NCBI GenBank assembly: GCA_945224895.1
Contig: CALYNW010000061.1
Coordinates: forward strand, 1 to 6,396
DNA: 6,396 nucleotides
Source of the DNA: an uncultured Clostridia bacterium
Lineage (GTDB): Bacteria > Bacillota > Clostridia > Oscillospirales > Acutalibacteraceae
Direction of reading: 5' to 3'
Positions 1 through 6,309 of this stretch are shown here, one piece after another. Below the pieces are notes generated by a model, which made no database searches, was not told the origin of the DNA, and saw only the letters and a program-made list of their open reading frames with translations. The position numbers were made by a program, and so were the translations under genes. Position 1 is the first letter of the stretch, and each line of letters begins with the position of its first letter.

Positions 1-40
1 GTATTATTACCATACTTTCGGGTGTTAGTCTTTTTATCAA

Positions 41-583
41 TTATTTAAAGAAGAGAGGTAATGGCTCAAGGAAAATAATATCGTCTCGCTCTGCGGCGTC
101 GCCCTCTGCAAGCGGAGCACAGGAGCCGACAATATTTCCGTCAAAGGCTTTTACAATGCCTTCAACTGCTTTAAGACTTTCTCCGGTTGAGATAACATCA
201 TCAACTATAAGAACTCTTTTTCCTGCAAGCAAATCGCCGTCCTCGTGACCGAGATAAAGGGTCTGCTCCTTTTGAGTGGTGATACTTGTTTCTGTATAAG
301 CAACAGGATTGTCCATATAAACCTTAATACCCTTGCGGACAACTATGTATTTCTTACCGCTGAGCCTGCTCATTTCGTAAGCAAGGGGAATTGACTTTGC
401 CTCAGGAGTAACAATATAGTCAAACTCGGGAGCCTTTTCAAGAAGTGCTTTGGCACAAGCCACAGTAAGCTCCACATCACCGAAAAGAATAAATGCCGCA
501 ATATCCATTTTATCCGAAACTGCAAACCTTTTAAGCTTTCTTTCAAGTCCTGCAATTTTCAGTGTATAAAATTCTTCACTCAT
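41..583 (-). CDS. Adenine phosphoribosyltransferase-like PRPP-dependent phosphoribosyltransferase
   Basis: This is a 180-residue type I phosphoribosyltransferase, expected to be a cytosolic enzyme joining a base to PRPP (or the reverse). The diagnostic PRPP-binding loop is at residues 124-136 (VLIVDDVISTGES, with the paired acidic residues D128-D129 and the T-G turn). Residues 59-73 (TPEAKSIPLAYEMSR) and 82-86 (VRKGI) sit where Apt proteins have their ESRGF-xxxPLA and RK-x-x-K segments. The length is that of bacterial Apt (about 170-180). The Apt ESRGF motif is only loosely kept, so adenine as the substrate is not secure; a xanthine- or other purine-type specificity, or a regulatory role, is possible. 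The ATG at 583 overlaps the stop codon of the upstream HIT gene (ATGA), and a GGAG lies inside that gene's last codons about 8-9 nt before the ATG, so translation is probably coupled. It is the last visible gene of the alaS operon. No terminator is visible in the 40 bases that follow. Confidence 0.85.
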   Translation of the reverse strand: MSEEFYTLKIAGLERKLKRFAVSDKMDIAAFILFGDVELTVACAKALLEKAPEFDYIVTPEAKSIPLAYEMSRLSGKKYIVVRKGIKVYMDNPVAYTETSITTQKEQTLYLGHEDGDLLAGKRVLIVDDVISTGESLKAVEGIVKAFDGNIVGSCAPLAEGDAAERDDIIFLEPLPLFFK

Positions 584-912
584 ATTATTTTCTCTCCTAA
601 CTTAACACCGCCGATAAGGTGGAAATGGAGATGCATTACAGTCTGTCCTGCATCTTCTCCGCAGTTATTTATAATTCTGTATGAATCAACACCCTGTGAC
701 TTTGCAATCTCAGGTATTTTTTCAAATATGTGAGCAACATATTTACTGTTTTCCTCTGTTACGCCGTTGGCACAGCAGATATGCTCCTTAGGAACAACAA
801 TAATATGAACAGGAGCAACAGGGTTTATATCCTTAAAAGCAAGAATCATATCGTCCTCATAAACCTTTGTTGAGGGAATATTACCTGCTATAATTTCACA
901 AAATACGCACAT
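580..912 (-). CDS. HIT (HINT-type) family nucleotide-binding hydrolase
   Basis: This 110-residue protein belongs to the histidine-triad superfamily, HINT branch, whose members hydrolyse AMP conjugates such as adenosine phosphoramidates and aminoacyl-adenylates. The signature H94-L-H96-F-H98-L is clear, preceded by G89-Q90 and followed by GG at 101-102; the middle histidine is the expected nucleophile. The N-terminus has the usual C2-x-x-C5-EIIAG start, a possible metal-binding pair together with H44, and DINP-x-AP-x-H-x-x-VVPKEH at 28-44, which forms the nucleotide pocket. The length matches HinT/YcfF (about 110-120). It follows alaS by 10 nt, and its ribosome-binding site is built from the alaS stop codon (TAAGGAG). 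It overlaps the next gene by 4 bp. Family assignment is near certain; the natural substrate is not known from sequence. Confidence 0.95.
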   Translation of the reverse strand: MCVFCEIIAGNIPSTKVYEDDMILAFKDINPVAPVHIIVVPKEHICCANGVTEENSKYVAHIFEKIPEIAKSQGVDSYRIINNCGEDAGQTVMHLHFHLIGGVKLGEKII

Positions 913-922
913 AACCTACTCC

Positions 923-3550
923 TTATTTCACCATAGATTTAACAGTAGCTTCAACTGCCGAAATTGCATTGTCAAGCTTTGACAAATCCTTAGCACCTGC
1001 CATAGCGGAATCGGGACGACCGCCTCCGCCACCGCCTGCAAGCTTTGCAATTTCACGAACAAGGTCTCCTGCCTTAACGCCCTTAGCGATAGCATTCTTA
1101 CCGCATACGGCAACAAGATTTGCCTTTTCTCCGTTTACACCTGCAATAAGGGCAACAACATTATCACCCTTTGCTTTGATATCATCGCCCATTGAACGGA
1201 GAGCATCGGGAGTTGTTCCCTCAACCTTGGCAACATAAAGCTCTAAACCATCAACATCAACAGGCTTTGTGAACATATCGGCACTTTTAAGCCTTGTAAG
1301 CTCAGCATTAAGCTTTTGAATTTCCTTATCCTTTTCCTTATTTTCCGCAATAACGGCTGAAACTCTGTCTTCAACCTCGTTTTCAGCGGATTTCAGAGCA
1401 GAGGCGGTAAATTTAACAACATTTTCGTTCCTGTCAAGGTAATCAAGAACACCAAAGCCTGTAAAGGCTGTAATTCTTCTTACGCCTGCGGCTACGGATG
1501 ACTCGGAAATAATCTTGAAAAGTCCGAGCTGACCGCTGTTGGAAACATGGGTACCGCCGCAGAATTCAGTTGAAAAATCTCCAGCCTTAACTACTCTTAC
1601 GATATCTCCGTACTTTTCGCCGAAAAGCATCATTGCACCCATTTTCTTAGCCTCGTCAATAGGCATTTCCTGCATTGTAACAGTCTGTGCGCCGAGAATA
1701 AACTCATTTACAATATGCTCAACCCTTGCGATTTCTTCCTCGGTCATAGGATTGAAATGGGTAAAGTCAAAGCGAACCTCATTCTCATTAACAAGCTGAC
1801 CTGCCTGCTCAACATGGGTACCGAGTACCTGACGTAAAGCCGCCTGAAGAAGATGCGCCGCAGTATGATTTCTCATAATAGCCTTTCTTCTGTCAGCGTC
1901 AATTTCGGCTGATACGCTGTCACCTACGCTGATAACACCCTTTGAAACAGTACCTTTATGAAGATAGATTGAATCGGCATTTTTAGTTGTATCCATAACG
2001 GCAAATTCATTTTCACCGTTTTTAATTACACCGCTGTCGCCAACCTGTCCGCCTGAAAGAGCGTAGAAAGGAGTTTTATCAAGAACTACTGTTCCCTGCT
2101 CACCTGCACCAAGCATATCAACAAGCTCACCGTCAGCATTAACGATAGCCTGTACCTTTGCCTCGCAGTTGAAATCTGTATATCCTGCAAATTCAGTTTT
2201 GTCGGCATCAATTTTTACGCTTTCGCCCTTCCAAGCATCTGCGCCTGCGTTCTTACGGGCTGCTCTTGCAGTTGCCTTCTGCTCTGCCAAAAGCTCGTTA
2301 AATCTATCCTCGTCAACGGTCATTCCCTTTTCTTCAAGGACATCCTTTGTCAAATCAAGGGGAAAGCCGTAGGTATCGTTAAGCTTGAAGGCGTCATCGC
2401 CTGAGAATACTGTTCCCTGAGTATTTTCAATATACTCATCAAGAAGAGCAAGACCTGCATCAATAGTCTTACCGAAGGATTCCTCCTCAGCGAGAATAAC
2501 CCTTGTGATAAGCTCCTCCTTATCTGCAAGCTCGGGATATGCAGTATGATTTTCATTAATAACGGTTTTACAAACCTTGTATAAGAACGGCTCGTTTACG
2601 CCTAAAATTCTTCCGTGACGGCAGGCTCTTCTGATAAGACGTCTGAGAACATAGCCTCTGCCGTTATTTGACGGAATAACACCGTCGCCTATCATAAAGG
2701 TAGCAGAACGAACATGGTCGGTGATAACACGCAGAGAAACATCCTGTTTATCATTCTCGTGATATTTAACGCCTGCAATTTCGGAAATTTTCTTCATAAT
2801 ATTCTGAACGGTATCAACCTCAAAAATATTATCTACACCCTGTAAAATGCAGGCAAGTCTTTCAAGTCCCATACCCGTATCAATATTAGGGTGGTCAAGA
2901 GGAGTATAATTTCCGTTTCCGTCGTTATCAAACTGTGTAAATACGTTATTCCAAAATTCAGTGAATCTGTCGCACTCACAGCCCGGTCCGCAATCGGGAC
3001 TGCCGCAACCGTATTTTTCGCCACGGTCAAAGTAAATCTCGGAGCATGGACCGCAGGGACCTGAGCCATGCTCCCAGAAATTATCAGCCTTACCGAGTCT
3101 TACAATATGGCTTGGATCAACGCCGTTTTGCTTTGTCCAAATCTCAAATGCCTCATCGTCATTTTCATAGATAGTAACGTAAAGCTTGTCCGCAGGCATT
3201 TCAAGCACCTGTGTACAAAACTCCCAAGCCCAGGCAGTAGCCTCCTTCTTGAAATAGTCGCCAAACGAAAAATTGCCAAGCATTTCAAAAAATGTACCGT
3301 GGCGGTCTGTCTTTCCTACGCTTTCAATATCAGGAGTACGGATACACTTCTGACAGGTGGTTACCCTCTTTCTCGGAGGTGTTACCTCACCTGTAAAATA
3401 CTTTTTCATAGGAGCCATTCCCGAATTAATCAGAAGAAGGCTCTTATCTCCGTTAGGAACAAGAGAAAAGCTGGGAAGTCTTAAATGTCCCTTGCTTTCA
3501 AAGAAAGAAAGATATTTCTCTCTTAAATCATTTAAAGATGTCCATTCCAT
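923..3550 (-). CDS. alaS: Alanine--tRNA ligase
   Basis: This is full-length alanyl-tRNA synthetase (875 residues, as usual for bacteria). It is a cytosolic class II enzyme that activates alanine with ATP, charges tRNA-Ala and edits mischarged Ser/Gly. The catalytic core has motif 1 around 44-59 (GMAPMKKYFTGEVTPP), motif 2 around 84-97 (RHGTFFEMLGNFSFG) and motif 3 at 226-238 (GMGLERLACILQG). A Cys-rich insert spans 166-193 (C166, C169, C182, C187, C191, C193), as in many Firmicutes AlaS. The editing domain carries the zinc ligands H562-x3-H566 and C664-x3-H668 (CGGTH). A coiled-coil-like segment at about 721-757 leads to the C-terminal DHHA1/C-Ala domain with its Gly-rich GGGGGGRPD at 839-847. 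All key residues are present. The ATG at 3550 is preceded by GAGGT 7 nt upstream and by a strong promoter, and begins the expected N-terminus. It is the first gene of a three-gene operon, with no T-box leader in front. Confidence 0.99.
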   Translation of the reverse strand: MEWTSLNDLREKYLSFFESKGHLRLPSFSLVPNGDKSLLLINSGMAPMKKYFTGEVTPPRKRVTTCQKCIRTPDIESVGKTDRHGTFFEMLGNFSFGDYFKKEATAWAWEFCTQVLEMPADKLYVTIYENDDEAFEIWTKQNGVDPSHIVRLGKADNFWEHGSGPCGPCSEIYFDRGEKYGCGSPDCGPGCECDRFTEFWNNVFTQFDNDGNGNYTPLDHPNIDTGMGLERLACILQGVDNIFEVDTVQNIMKKISEIAGVKYHENDKQDVSLRVITDHVRSATFMIGDGVIPSNNGRGYVLRRLIRRACRHGRILGVNEPFLYKVCKTVINENHTAYPELADKEELITRVILAEEESFGKTIDAGLALLDEYIENTQGTVFSGDDAFKLNDTYGFPLDLTKDVLEEKGMTVDEDRFNELLAEQKATARAARKNAGADAWKGESVKIDADKTEFAGYTDFNCEAKVQAIVNADGELVDMLGAGEQGTVVLDKTPFYALSGGQVGDSGVIKNGENEFAVMDTTKNADSIYLHKGTVSKGVISVGDSVSAEIDADRRKAIMRNHTAAHLLQAALRQVLGTHVEQAGQLVNENEVRFDFTHFNPMTEEEIARVEHIVNEFILGAQTVTMQEMPIDEAKKMGAMMLFGEKYGDIVRVVKAGDFSTEFCGGTHVSNSGQLGLFKIISESSVAAGVRRITAFTGFGVLDYLDRNENVVKFTASALKSAENEVEDRVSAVIAENKEKDKEIQKLNAELTRLKSADMFTKPVDVDGLELYVAKVEGTTPDALRSMGDDIKAKGDNVVALIAGVNGEKANLVAVCGKNAIAKGVKAGDLVREIAKLAGGGGGGRPDSAMAGAKDLSKLDNAISAVEATVKSMVK

Positions 3551-3557
3551 AATCTAT

Positions 3558-3563
3558 ACCTCA
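3558..3563 (-). promoter_or_regulatory. Ribosome-binding site of alaS
   Basis: TGAGGT on the minus strand, with GAGGT ending 7 nt before the ATG at 3550. Given the promoter just upstream, the transcript should start only a few bases before this site, so the alaS leader is very short. Confidence 0.7.
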
Positions 3564-3571
3564 AATAAAAT

Positions 3572-3600
3572 ATATTATTTGTAATAATCTTAATGTTCAA
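3572..3600 (-). promoter_or_regulatory. Sigma-A-type promoter of the alaS operon
   Basis: On the minus strand a -35 TTGAAC (3600-3595) is followed after exactly 17 bp by a -10 TAATAT (3577-3572). Each box differs from consensus by one or two bases, and the surroundings are very AT-rich. The expected start is near 3565, giving a leader of only about 15 nt that includes the ribosome-binding site. The terminator of the preceding unit ends directly upstream, so alaS should be transcribed independently of ackA-ydbC. Predicted from sequence only. Confidence 0.7.
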
Positions 3601-3602
3601 TA

Positions 3603-3637
3603 TACAATCAAAAGGGCAACAGCATTATGTTGCCCTT
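3603..3637 (-). terminator. Rho-independent terminator of the ackA-ydbC unit
   Basis: A perfect 10-bp stem (AAGGGCAACA at 3612-3621 paired with 3628-3637) closes a 6-nt loop. Read on the minus strand it ends in CCCTTTTGATTGT, a moderate U-tract. Read on the plus strand it is followed by AAAATG, so it works in the ackA-to-alaS direction only. It begins 13 nt after the ydbC stop codon and ends a few bases before the -35 box of the alaS promoter. Confidence 0.78.
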
Positions 3638-3650
3638 AAAATGTATATGA

Positions 3651-3866
3651 TTAAAGTTTTTCAACAAGCTTTGTAAGCTCCTTGACCTCGTCAACGGTAA
3701 ATGTAAGTCCCTTGCTCATCTTTGAATGGTCAGGTGACCAGTCTCTGACGTCAATCTTAGGCTCACGTCCGTTCCATGAAATCATATTCACTTCTCTTGT
3801 CCAGCCTCTTGCTGTTTCGGAAATTACACCGAGATGTTCAGTAATTTCATACTTGATTTCAGGCAT
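3651..3866 (-). CDS. ydbC: YdbC family PC4-like single-stranded DNA-binding protein
   Basis: This 71-residue protein matches the bacterial YdbC family, which has the fold of the eukaryotic coactivator PC4 (p15) and binds single-stranded nucleic acid as a dimer. Characteristic features are the N-terminal EIKYEITEHLGVISE (3-17), the GWT-x-E-x-N-x-ISWNG block (21-33), D39-V-R-D-W43 and the basic K-M-S-K-G-x-T-F (49-56), followed by a C-terminal helix (58-71). The aromatic residues W22, W31 and W43 and the lysines are the likely strand contacts. The ATG at 3866 has a strong AAGGAGG 7 nt upstream. It lies 32 nt after the ackA stop with no hairpin between, so it is probably co-transcribed with ackA, and a terminator follows its stop. 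The cellular role of YdbC is poorly defined, so its link to acetate kinase may be only positional. Confidence 0.9.
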   Translation of the reverse strand: MPEIKYEITEHLGVISETARGWTREVNMISWNGREPKIDVRDWSPDHSKMSKGLTFTVDEVKELTKLVEKL

Positions 3867-3898
3867 TGTGGCTCCTCCTTTTCTGTATTAAAACTAAA

Positions 3899-5122
3899 TT
3901 ATGCTTTAAGTGAATTAAATACTTCCTTAGTATCACGGGCAATAGTAAGCTCTTCATCAGTAGCAAGAATGAATACTCTTACCTTGTCTGTCGGGTCGGT
4001 AAGCTCTGCCTCAGCGCCCTTAACTGTTGACTGATTCAAAGCCTCATTTATTTTGACACCCATATAGCCGAAATATGAACAAATCTTAGAACGAAGCCAA
4101 AATCCGTTTTCACCGATACCGCCTGTAAATACGATAGCGTCAACACCGTTCATTGCGGCTATGTATGAGCCGATAAATTTTGCGATTTCATATGCCTGCA
4201 TTTCGTGAGCAAGAAGTGCTCTTTCATTACCTGCATTCTGAGCCGCACAGATATCTCTGTCATCAGATGAAACGCCGGAAATAGCATTTACACCTGACTC
4301 CTTATTAAGAATCTTATCCATCTCGTCGGGAGTAAGTCCTAATTTCTTTTCAATAAAGGTTACAACAGACGGGTCAACTCCGCCTGAACGTGTACCCATC
4401 ATAAAGCCGTCAAGAGGGGTAAAGCCCATTGAAGTATCTACAACCTTACCGTGGTCGACTGCGGCGATAGATGAGCCGTTACCGAGGTGGCAGGTAATAA
4501 TCTTCAACTCCTTGATATCCTTGCCCATTTTGTCTGCAACCCTGTGGGATACAAACTTATGGGAGGTACCGTGGAAGCCGTAACGACGAACACCGTATTT
4601 TTCATAATACTCATAGGGAACAGCATACATATATGCCTTCGGAGGCATTGTGCTGTGGAATGCAGTATCAAAAACAGCAACCTGAGGAACATCAGGTCCT
4701 ACAACCTCAAGGCAAGCCTTATATCCCTGAAGGTTAGCAGGGTTATGAAGCGGAGCAAGAGGAGAAAGCTCCTCAATATCCTTAGCTACCTTCTCTGTGA
4801 TAAGCACGCTCTTAGTATACTTATCACCGCCCTGAACAACTCTGTGACCTACTGCGTCAATTTCATCAAAGGAGTCAATAACCTTATGCTCTCCCTCGGA
4901 AAGTATATATTTAACCTCGTTAAAAGCATCTATATGAGTAGGAAGCTCCTTATCATAAGTATACTTTTCGCCGTTCACTTTGATGATAACGTTTTCTTCA
5001 CCGCCGTTGATTTTAAGACCGATTCTTTCTATTGCACCTTTACAGAGGACAGATTCGTCAGACATATCCATTAACTGATATTTGAGTGAGGAACTGCCAC
5101 AGTTAATAACAAGAATTTTCAA
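3899..5122 (-). CDS. ackA: Acetate kinase (TTG start)
   Basis: Acetate kinase, 407 residues (family about 400), is a cytosolic member of the ASKHA fold. It catalyses acetyl-phosphate + ADP <-> acetate + ATP, the ATP-yielding end of fermentation to acetate. Visible signatures are N7 in INCGSSSLKY (6-15), R94 in GHRVVQGG (92-99), D152 in FDTAFH, H184 in YGFHGTSH (181-188), the phosphate loop HLGNGSS (212-218), R245 in GTRSGGVDP (243-251), GGIGEN (334-339) and E389 in ATDEEL. These correspond to the known catalytic residues, so the enzyme should be active. The start is a TTG: no in-frame ATG lies just upstream, the conserved MKILVINCGSSS begins exactly there, and GGAGG sits 7 nt before it. No pta adjoins it here. 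It has its own promoter, which overlaps that of the divergent tmcAL, and is followed by ydbC. Confidence 0.98.
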   Translation of the reverse strand: MKILVINCGSSSLKYQLMDMSDESVLCKGAIERIGLKINGGEENVIIKVNGEKYTYDKELPTHIDAFNEVKYILSEGEHKVIDSFDEIDAVGHRVVQGGDKYTKSVLITEKVAKDIEELSPLAPLHNPANLQGYKACLEVVGPDVPQVAVFDTAFHSTMPPKAYMYAVPYEYYEKYGVRRYGFHGTSHKFVSHRVADKMGKDIKELKIITCHLGNGSSIAAVDHGKVVDTSMGFTPLDGFMMGTRSGGVDPSVVTFIEKKLGLTPDEMDKILNKESGVNAISGVSSDDRDICAAQNAGNERALLAHEMQAYEIAKFIGSYIAAMNGVDAIVFTGGIGENGFWLRSKICSYFGYMGVKINEALNQSTVKGAEAELTDPTDKVRVFILATDEELTIARDTKEVFNSLKA

Positions 5123-5129
5123 AATTTTT

Positions 5130-5134
5130 CCTCC
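5130..5134 (-). promoter_or_regulatory. Ribosome-binding site that fixes the TTG start of ackA
   Basis: GGAGG on the minus strand, followed by a 7-nt A-rich spacer and then TTG at 5122-5120. The frame upstream of the TTG reads through the ribosome-binding site without any ATG or GTG, so spacing and protein homology agree on TTG. Confidence 0.85.
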
Positions 5135-5139
5135 GTATA

Positions 5140-5171
5140 TTGAATTTATTTTATTAATTTAGTATTATAAT
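5140..5171 (+). promoter_or_regulatory. Predicted promoter of tmcAL
   Basis: A -35 TTGAAT (5140-5145) is followed after 17 bp by a -10 TATTAT (5163-5168). A second, perfect TATAAT overlaps it at 5166-5171, but with a 20-bp spacer. The start is expected near 5175, giving a leader of about 40 nt before the ATG at 5216. The -10 segment is shared with the ackA promoter on the other strand. Confidence 0.55.
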
Positions 5172-5196
5172 AATATATAAGACAAGTGATTGTCAA
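5167..5196 (-). promoter_or_regulatory. Predicted promoter of ackA-ydbC
   Basis: On the minus strand a perfect -35 TTGACA (5196-5191) is followed after 18 bp by a -10 TATTAT (5172-5167). The start is expected near 5160, with a leader of about 38 nt to the TTG codon. A short inverted repeat, GACAA-N4-TTGTC (5181-5194), covers most of the -35 box and could be a repressor site. No sequence resembling a CcpA cre box was seen. Confidence 0.62.
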
Positions 5197-5215
5197 GAAC
5201 TTTTGAGGATTTTTT

Positions 5216-6283
5216 ATGACAGCAGGAATAATTTGTGAATTCAACCCCTTTCACAAGGGACATAAATATCTGATTGACACGGTAAAAAAAGAATGTGACA
5301 GCGTTGTATGCGTTATGAGCGGAAATGTTGTTCAGCGTGGTGAATTTGCCGTATACGATAAATTTACAAGGGCAAGAACTGCATTGGAAAACGGTGCTGA
5401 CCTAATCATAGACCTGCCCTGTGCATATTCTCTTATGTCTGCCGAGGGCTTTGCAAAATATGCCGTTCAGATTTTAGAGGCCTGTGGAATAGTTGACAAA
5501 ATTGCCTTTGGTGCCGAATGTGAAGATAGGGCTTTACTAAAGGAAACAGCCGACTGTATTGAGAAAAACAGGCAGAGAATAACTGAAGAAATGAAAAAGG
5601 GTGTTTCCTACCCTGTTGCAAGAAGAAGTATTATTGACAGTGACATACTCGATTACCCCAACAATATTCTTGCAGTTGAATATATAAGGCACACAAATTT
5701 GCCTTATATAGCTGTTAAAAGGATAGGAAAAGGTCACGACACCGACGATGAAATATACAGTGCATCTGCAATCAGAAGCACACTTGATACAAGTGAAATA
5801 TGTACTTTAAAAAACTGTGAAAGGGCTGTTCTTGCAAGGCTTCGTTCAATGACGGCAGAGGATTTTTTACAGATTGACGACGTTACCGAGGGGCTTGAAA
5901 ACAGGATAGCCCAGGCAGTTAAAACGGCAGAAAATCTTGAAGAGCTTTACGACAGTATAAAAACAAAAAGATACACTCATTCAAGAATAAGGAGAATAAT
6001 TCTCAAAAGCTATCTTTCAATAACAAAGGATTATTCCTGTGACGTTCCGTATATCCGCATAATCGGTTTTAATGAAAAAGGCAGAGTCCTTTTATCTCAA
6101 ATGAAAGAAAAGGCTGCTCTGCCGATTATAAGCAAATACAGTGACATTAAAGAGATTAATGATAAAGGTCAAAGACTTTTTGAGCTTGAATGTCACTGCA
6201 CGGATTTATATAATTTAGGCTTTTCCGTACCAAAGCCCTGCGGACTTGAACAGAAAAGCAGGATAGTTATTGTAGATGGATAA
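5216..6283 (+). CDS. tmcAL: tRNA(Met) cytidine acetate ligase (TmcAL/YlbM)
   Basis: TmcAL (formerly YlbM) makes N4-acetylcytidine at wobble position 34 of elongator tRNA-Met. It uses acetate and ATP by way of acetyl-AMP, which secures AUG decoding against AUA. The nucleotidyltransferase domain shows E8-FNPFHKGH-K (H13 and H16 form the HxGH-type ATP site), SGNVVQRGE (35-43), DKFTRA (48-53), FGAE (98-101), YPNNILAVEY (147-156) and SASAIR (182-187). The C-terminal domain shows EGLENRI (225-231), KTKRYTHSRIRR (249-260), IRIIGFNEKGR (280-290) and ALPIISK (301-307). At 355 residues it is shorter than the roughly 400-residue Bacillus protein. Both ends look complete, and the loss appears to fall mainly between residues 187 and 207. 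GAGG lies 7 nt before the ATG. It is divergent from ackA, with 93 bp between the two starts. Confidence 0.96.
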   Translation: MTAGIICEFNPFHKGHKYLIDTVKKECDSVVCVMSGNVVQRGEFAVYDKFTRARTALENGADLIIDLPCAYSLMSAEGFAKYAVQILEACGIVDKIAFGAECEDRALLKETADCIEKNRQRITEEMKKGVSYPVARRSIIDSDILDYPNNILAVEYIRHTNLPYIAVKRIGKGHDTDDEIYSASAIRSTLDTSEICTLKNCERAVLARLRSMTAEDFLQIDDVTEGLENRIAQAVKTAENLEELYDSIKTKRYTHSRIRRIILKSYLSITKDYSCDVPYIRIIGFNEKGRVLLSQMKEKAALPIISKYSDIKEINDKGQRLFELECHCTDLYNLGFSVPKPCGLEQKSRIVIVDG

Positions 6284-6307
6284 ATTCGGGTTTAGCAGGC
6301 TGAGCCT
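6282..6307 (+). repeat. Imperfect direct repeat, copy 1 (overlaps the tmcAL stop)
   Basis: The unit reads AAATTCGGGTTTAGCAGG followed by CTGAGC. It matches the segment at 6373-6396 at 19 of 24 positions, and the first base or two upstream also partly agree. The two copies are 91 bp apart. This copy contains the left arm of a perfect 6-bp GC hairpin. The nature of the repeat is unknown. Confidence 0.4.
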
Positions 6308-6309
6308 GC
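6295..6309. other. Small GC-rich hairpin downstream of tmcAL
   Basis: GCAGGC-TGA-GCCTGC is a perfect 6-bp inverted repeat around three bases, starting 12 nt after the tmcAL stop codon. No T-run follows on either strand, so it is not a standard intrinsic terminator. It may stabilise the 3' end of the tmcAL message, or it may be part of the surrounding repeat. Confidence 0.45.

Noticed and set aside
1..40. Terminator or gene end at the left edge
   Set aside because: There is an AT-rich stretch with a TCTTTTT run, but no convincing stem or open frame within the visible 40 bases.
3100..3288. Other frames on the same strand inside alaS, ackA and tmcAL
   Set aside because: All lie within strongly conserved coding sequences, lack ribosome-binding sites and have no recognisable protein features.
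3068..3484. 138-codon open frame on the plus strand opposite the alaS catalytic domain
   Set aside because: It is a shadow of alaS, with no family features in the peptide and no start signals.
3612..3637. Hairpin before alaS as a T-box or attenuator terminator
   Set aside because: It lies upstream of the best alaS promoter, directly follows the ydbC stop, and no specifier loop or T-box bulge sequence is present. It is a normal terminator of the preceding unit.
3867..3898. Possible terminator or separate promoter between ackA and ydbC
   Set aside because: Only 32 bp, with no inverted repeat and no paired promoter boxes. Co-transcription is the simpler reading.
4487..5074. 195-codon open frame on the plus strand opposite ackA
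   Set aside because: It is fully antisense to an unmistakable ackA, the translation resembles no family, and no ribosome-binding site or promoter precedes it. Long antisense frames are common opposite biased coding sequence.
5130..5215. CcpA cre site controlling ackA
   Set aside because: ackA is a CcpA target in Bacillus, but no TGNNANCGNNNNCA-like sequence is present in this intergenic region.
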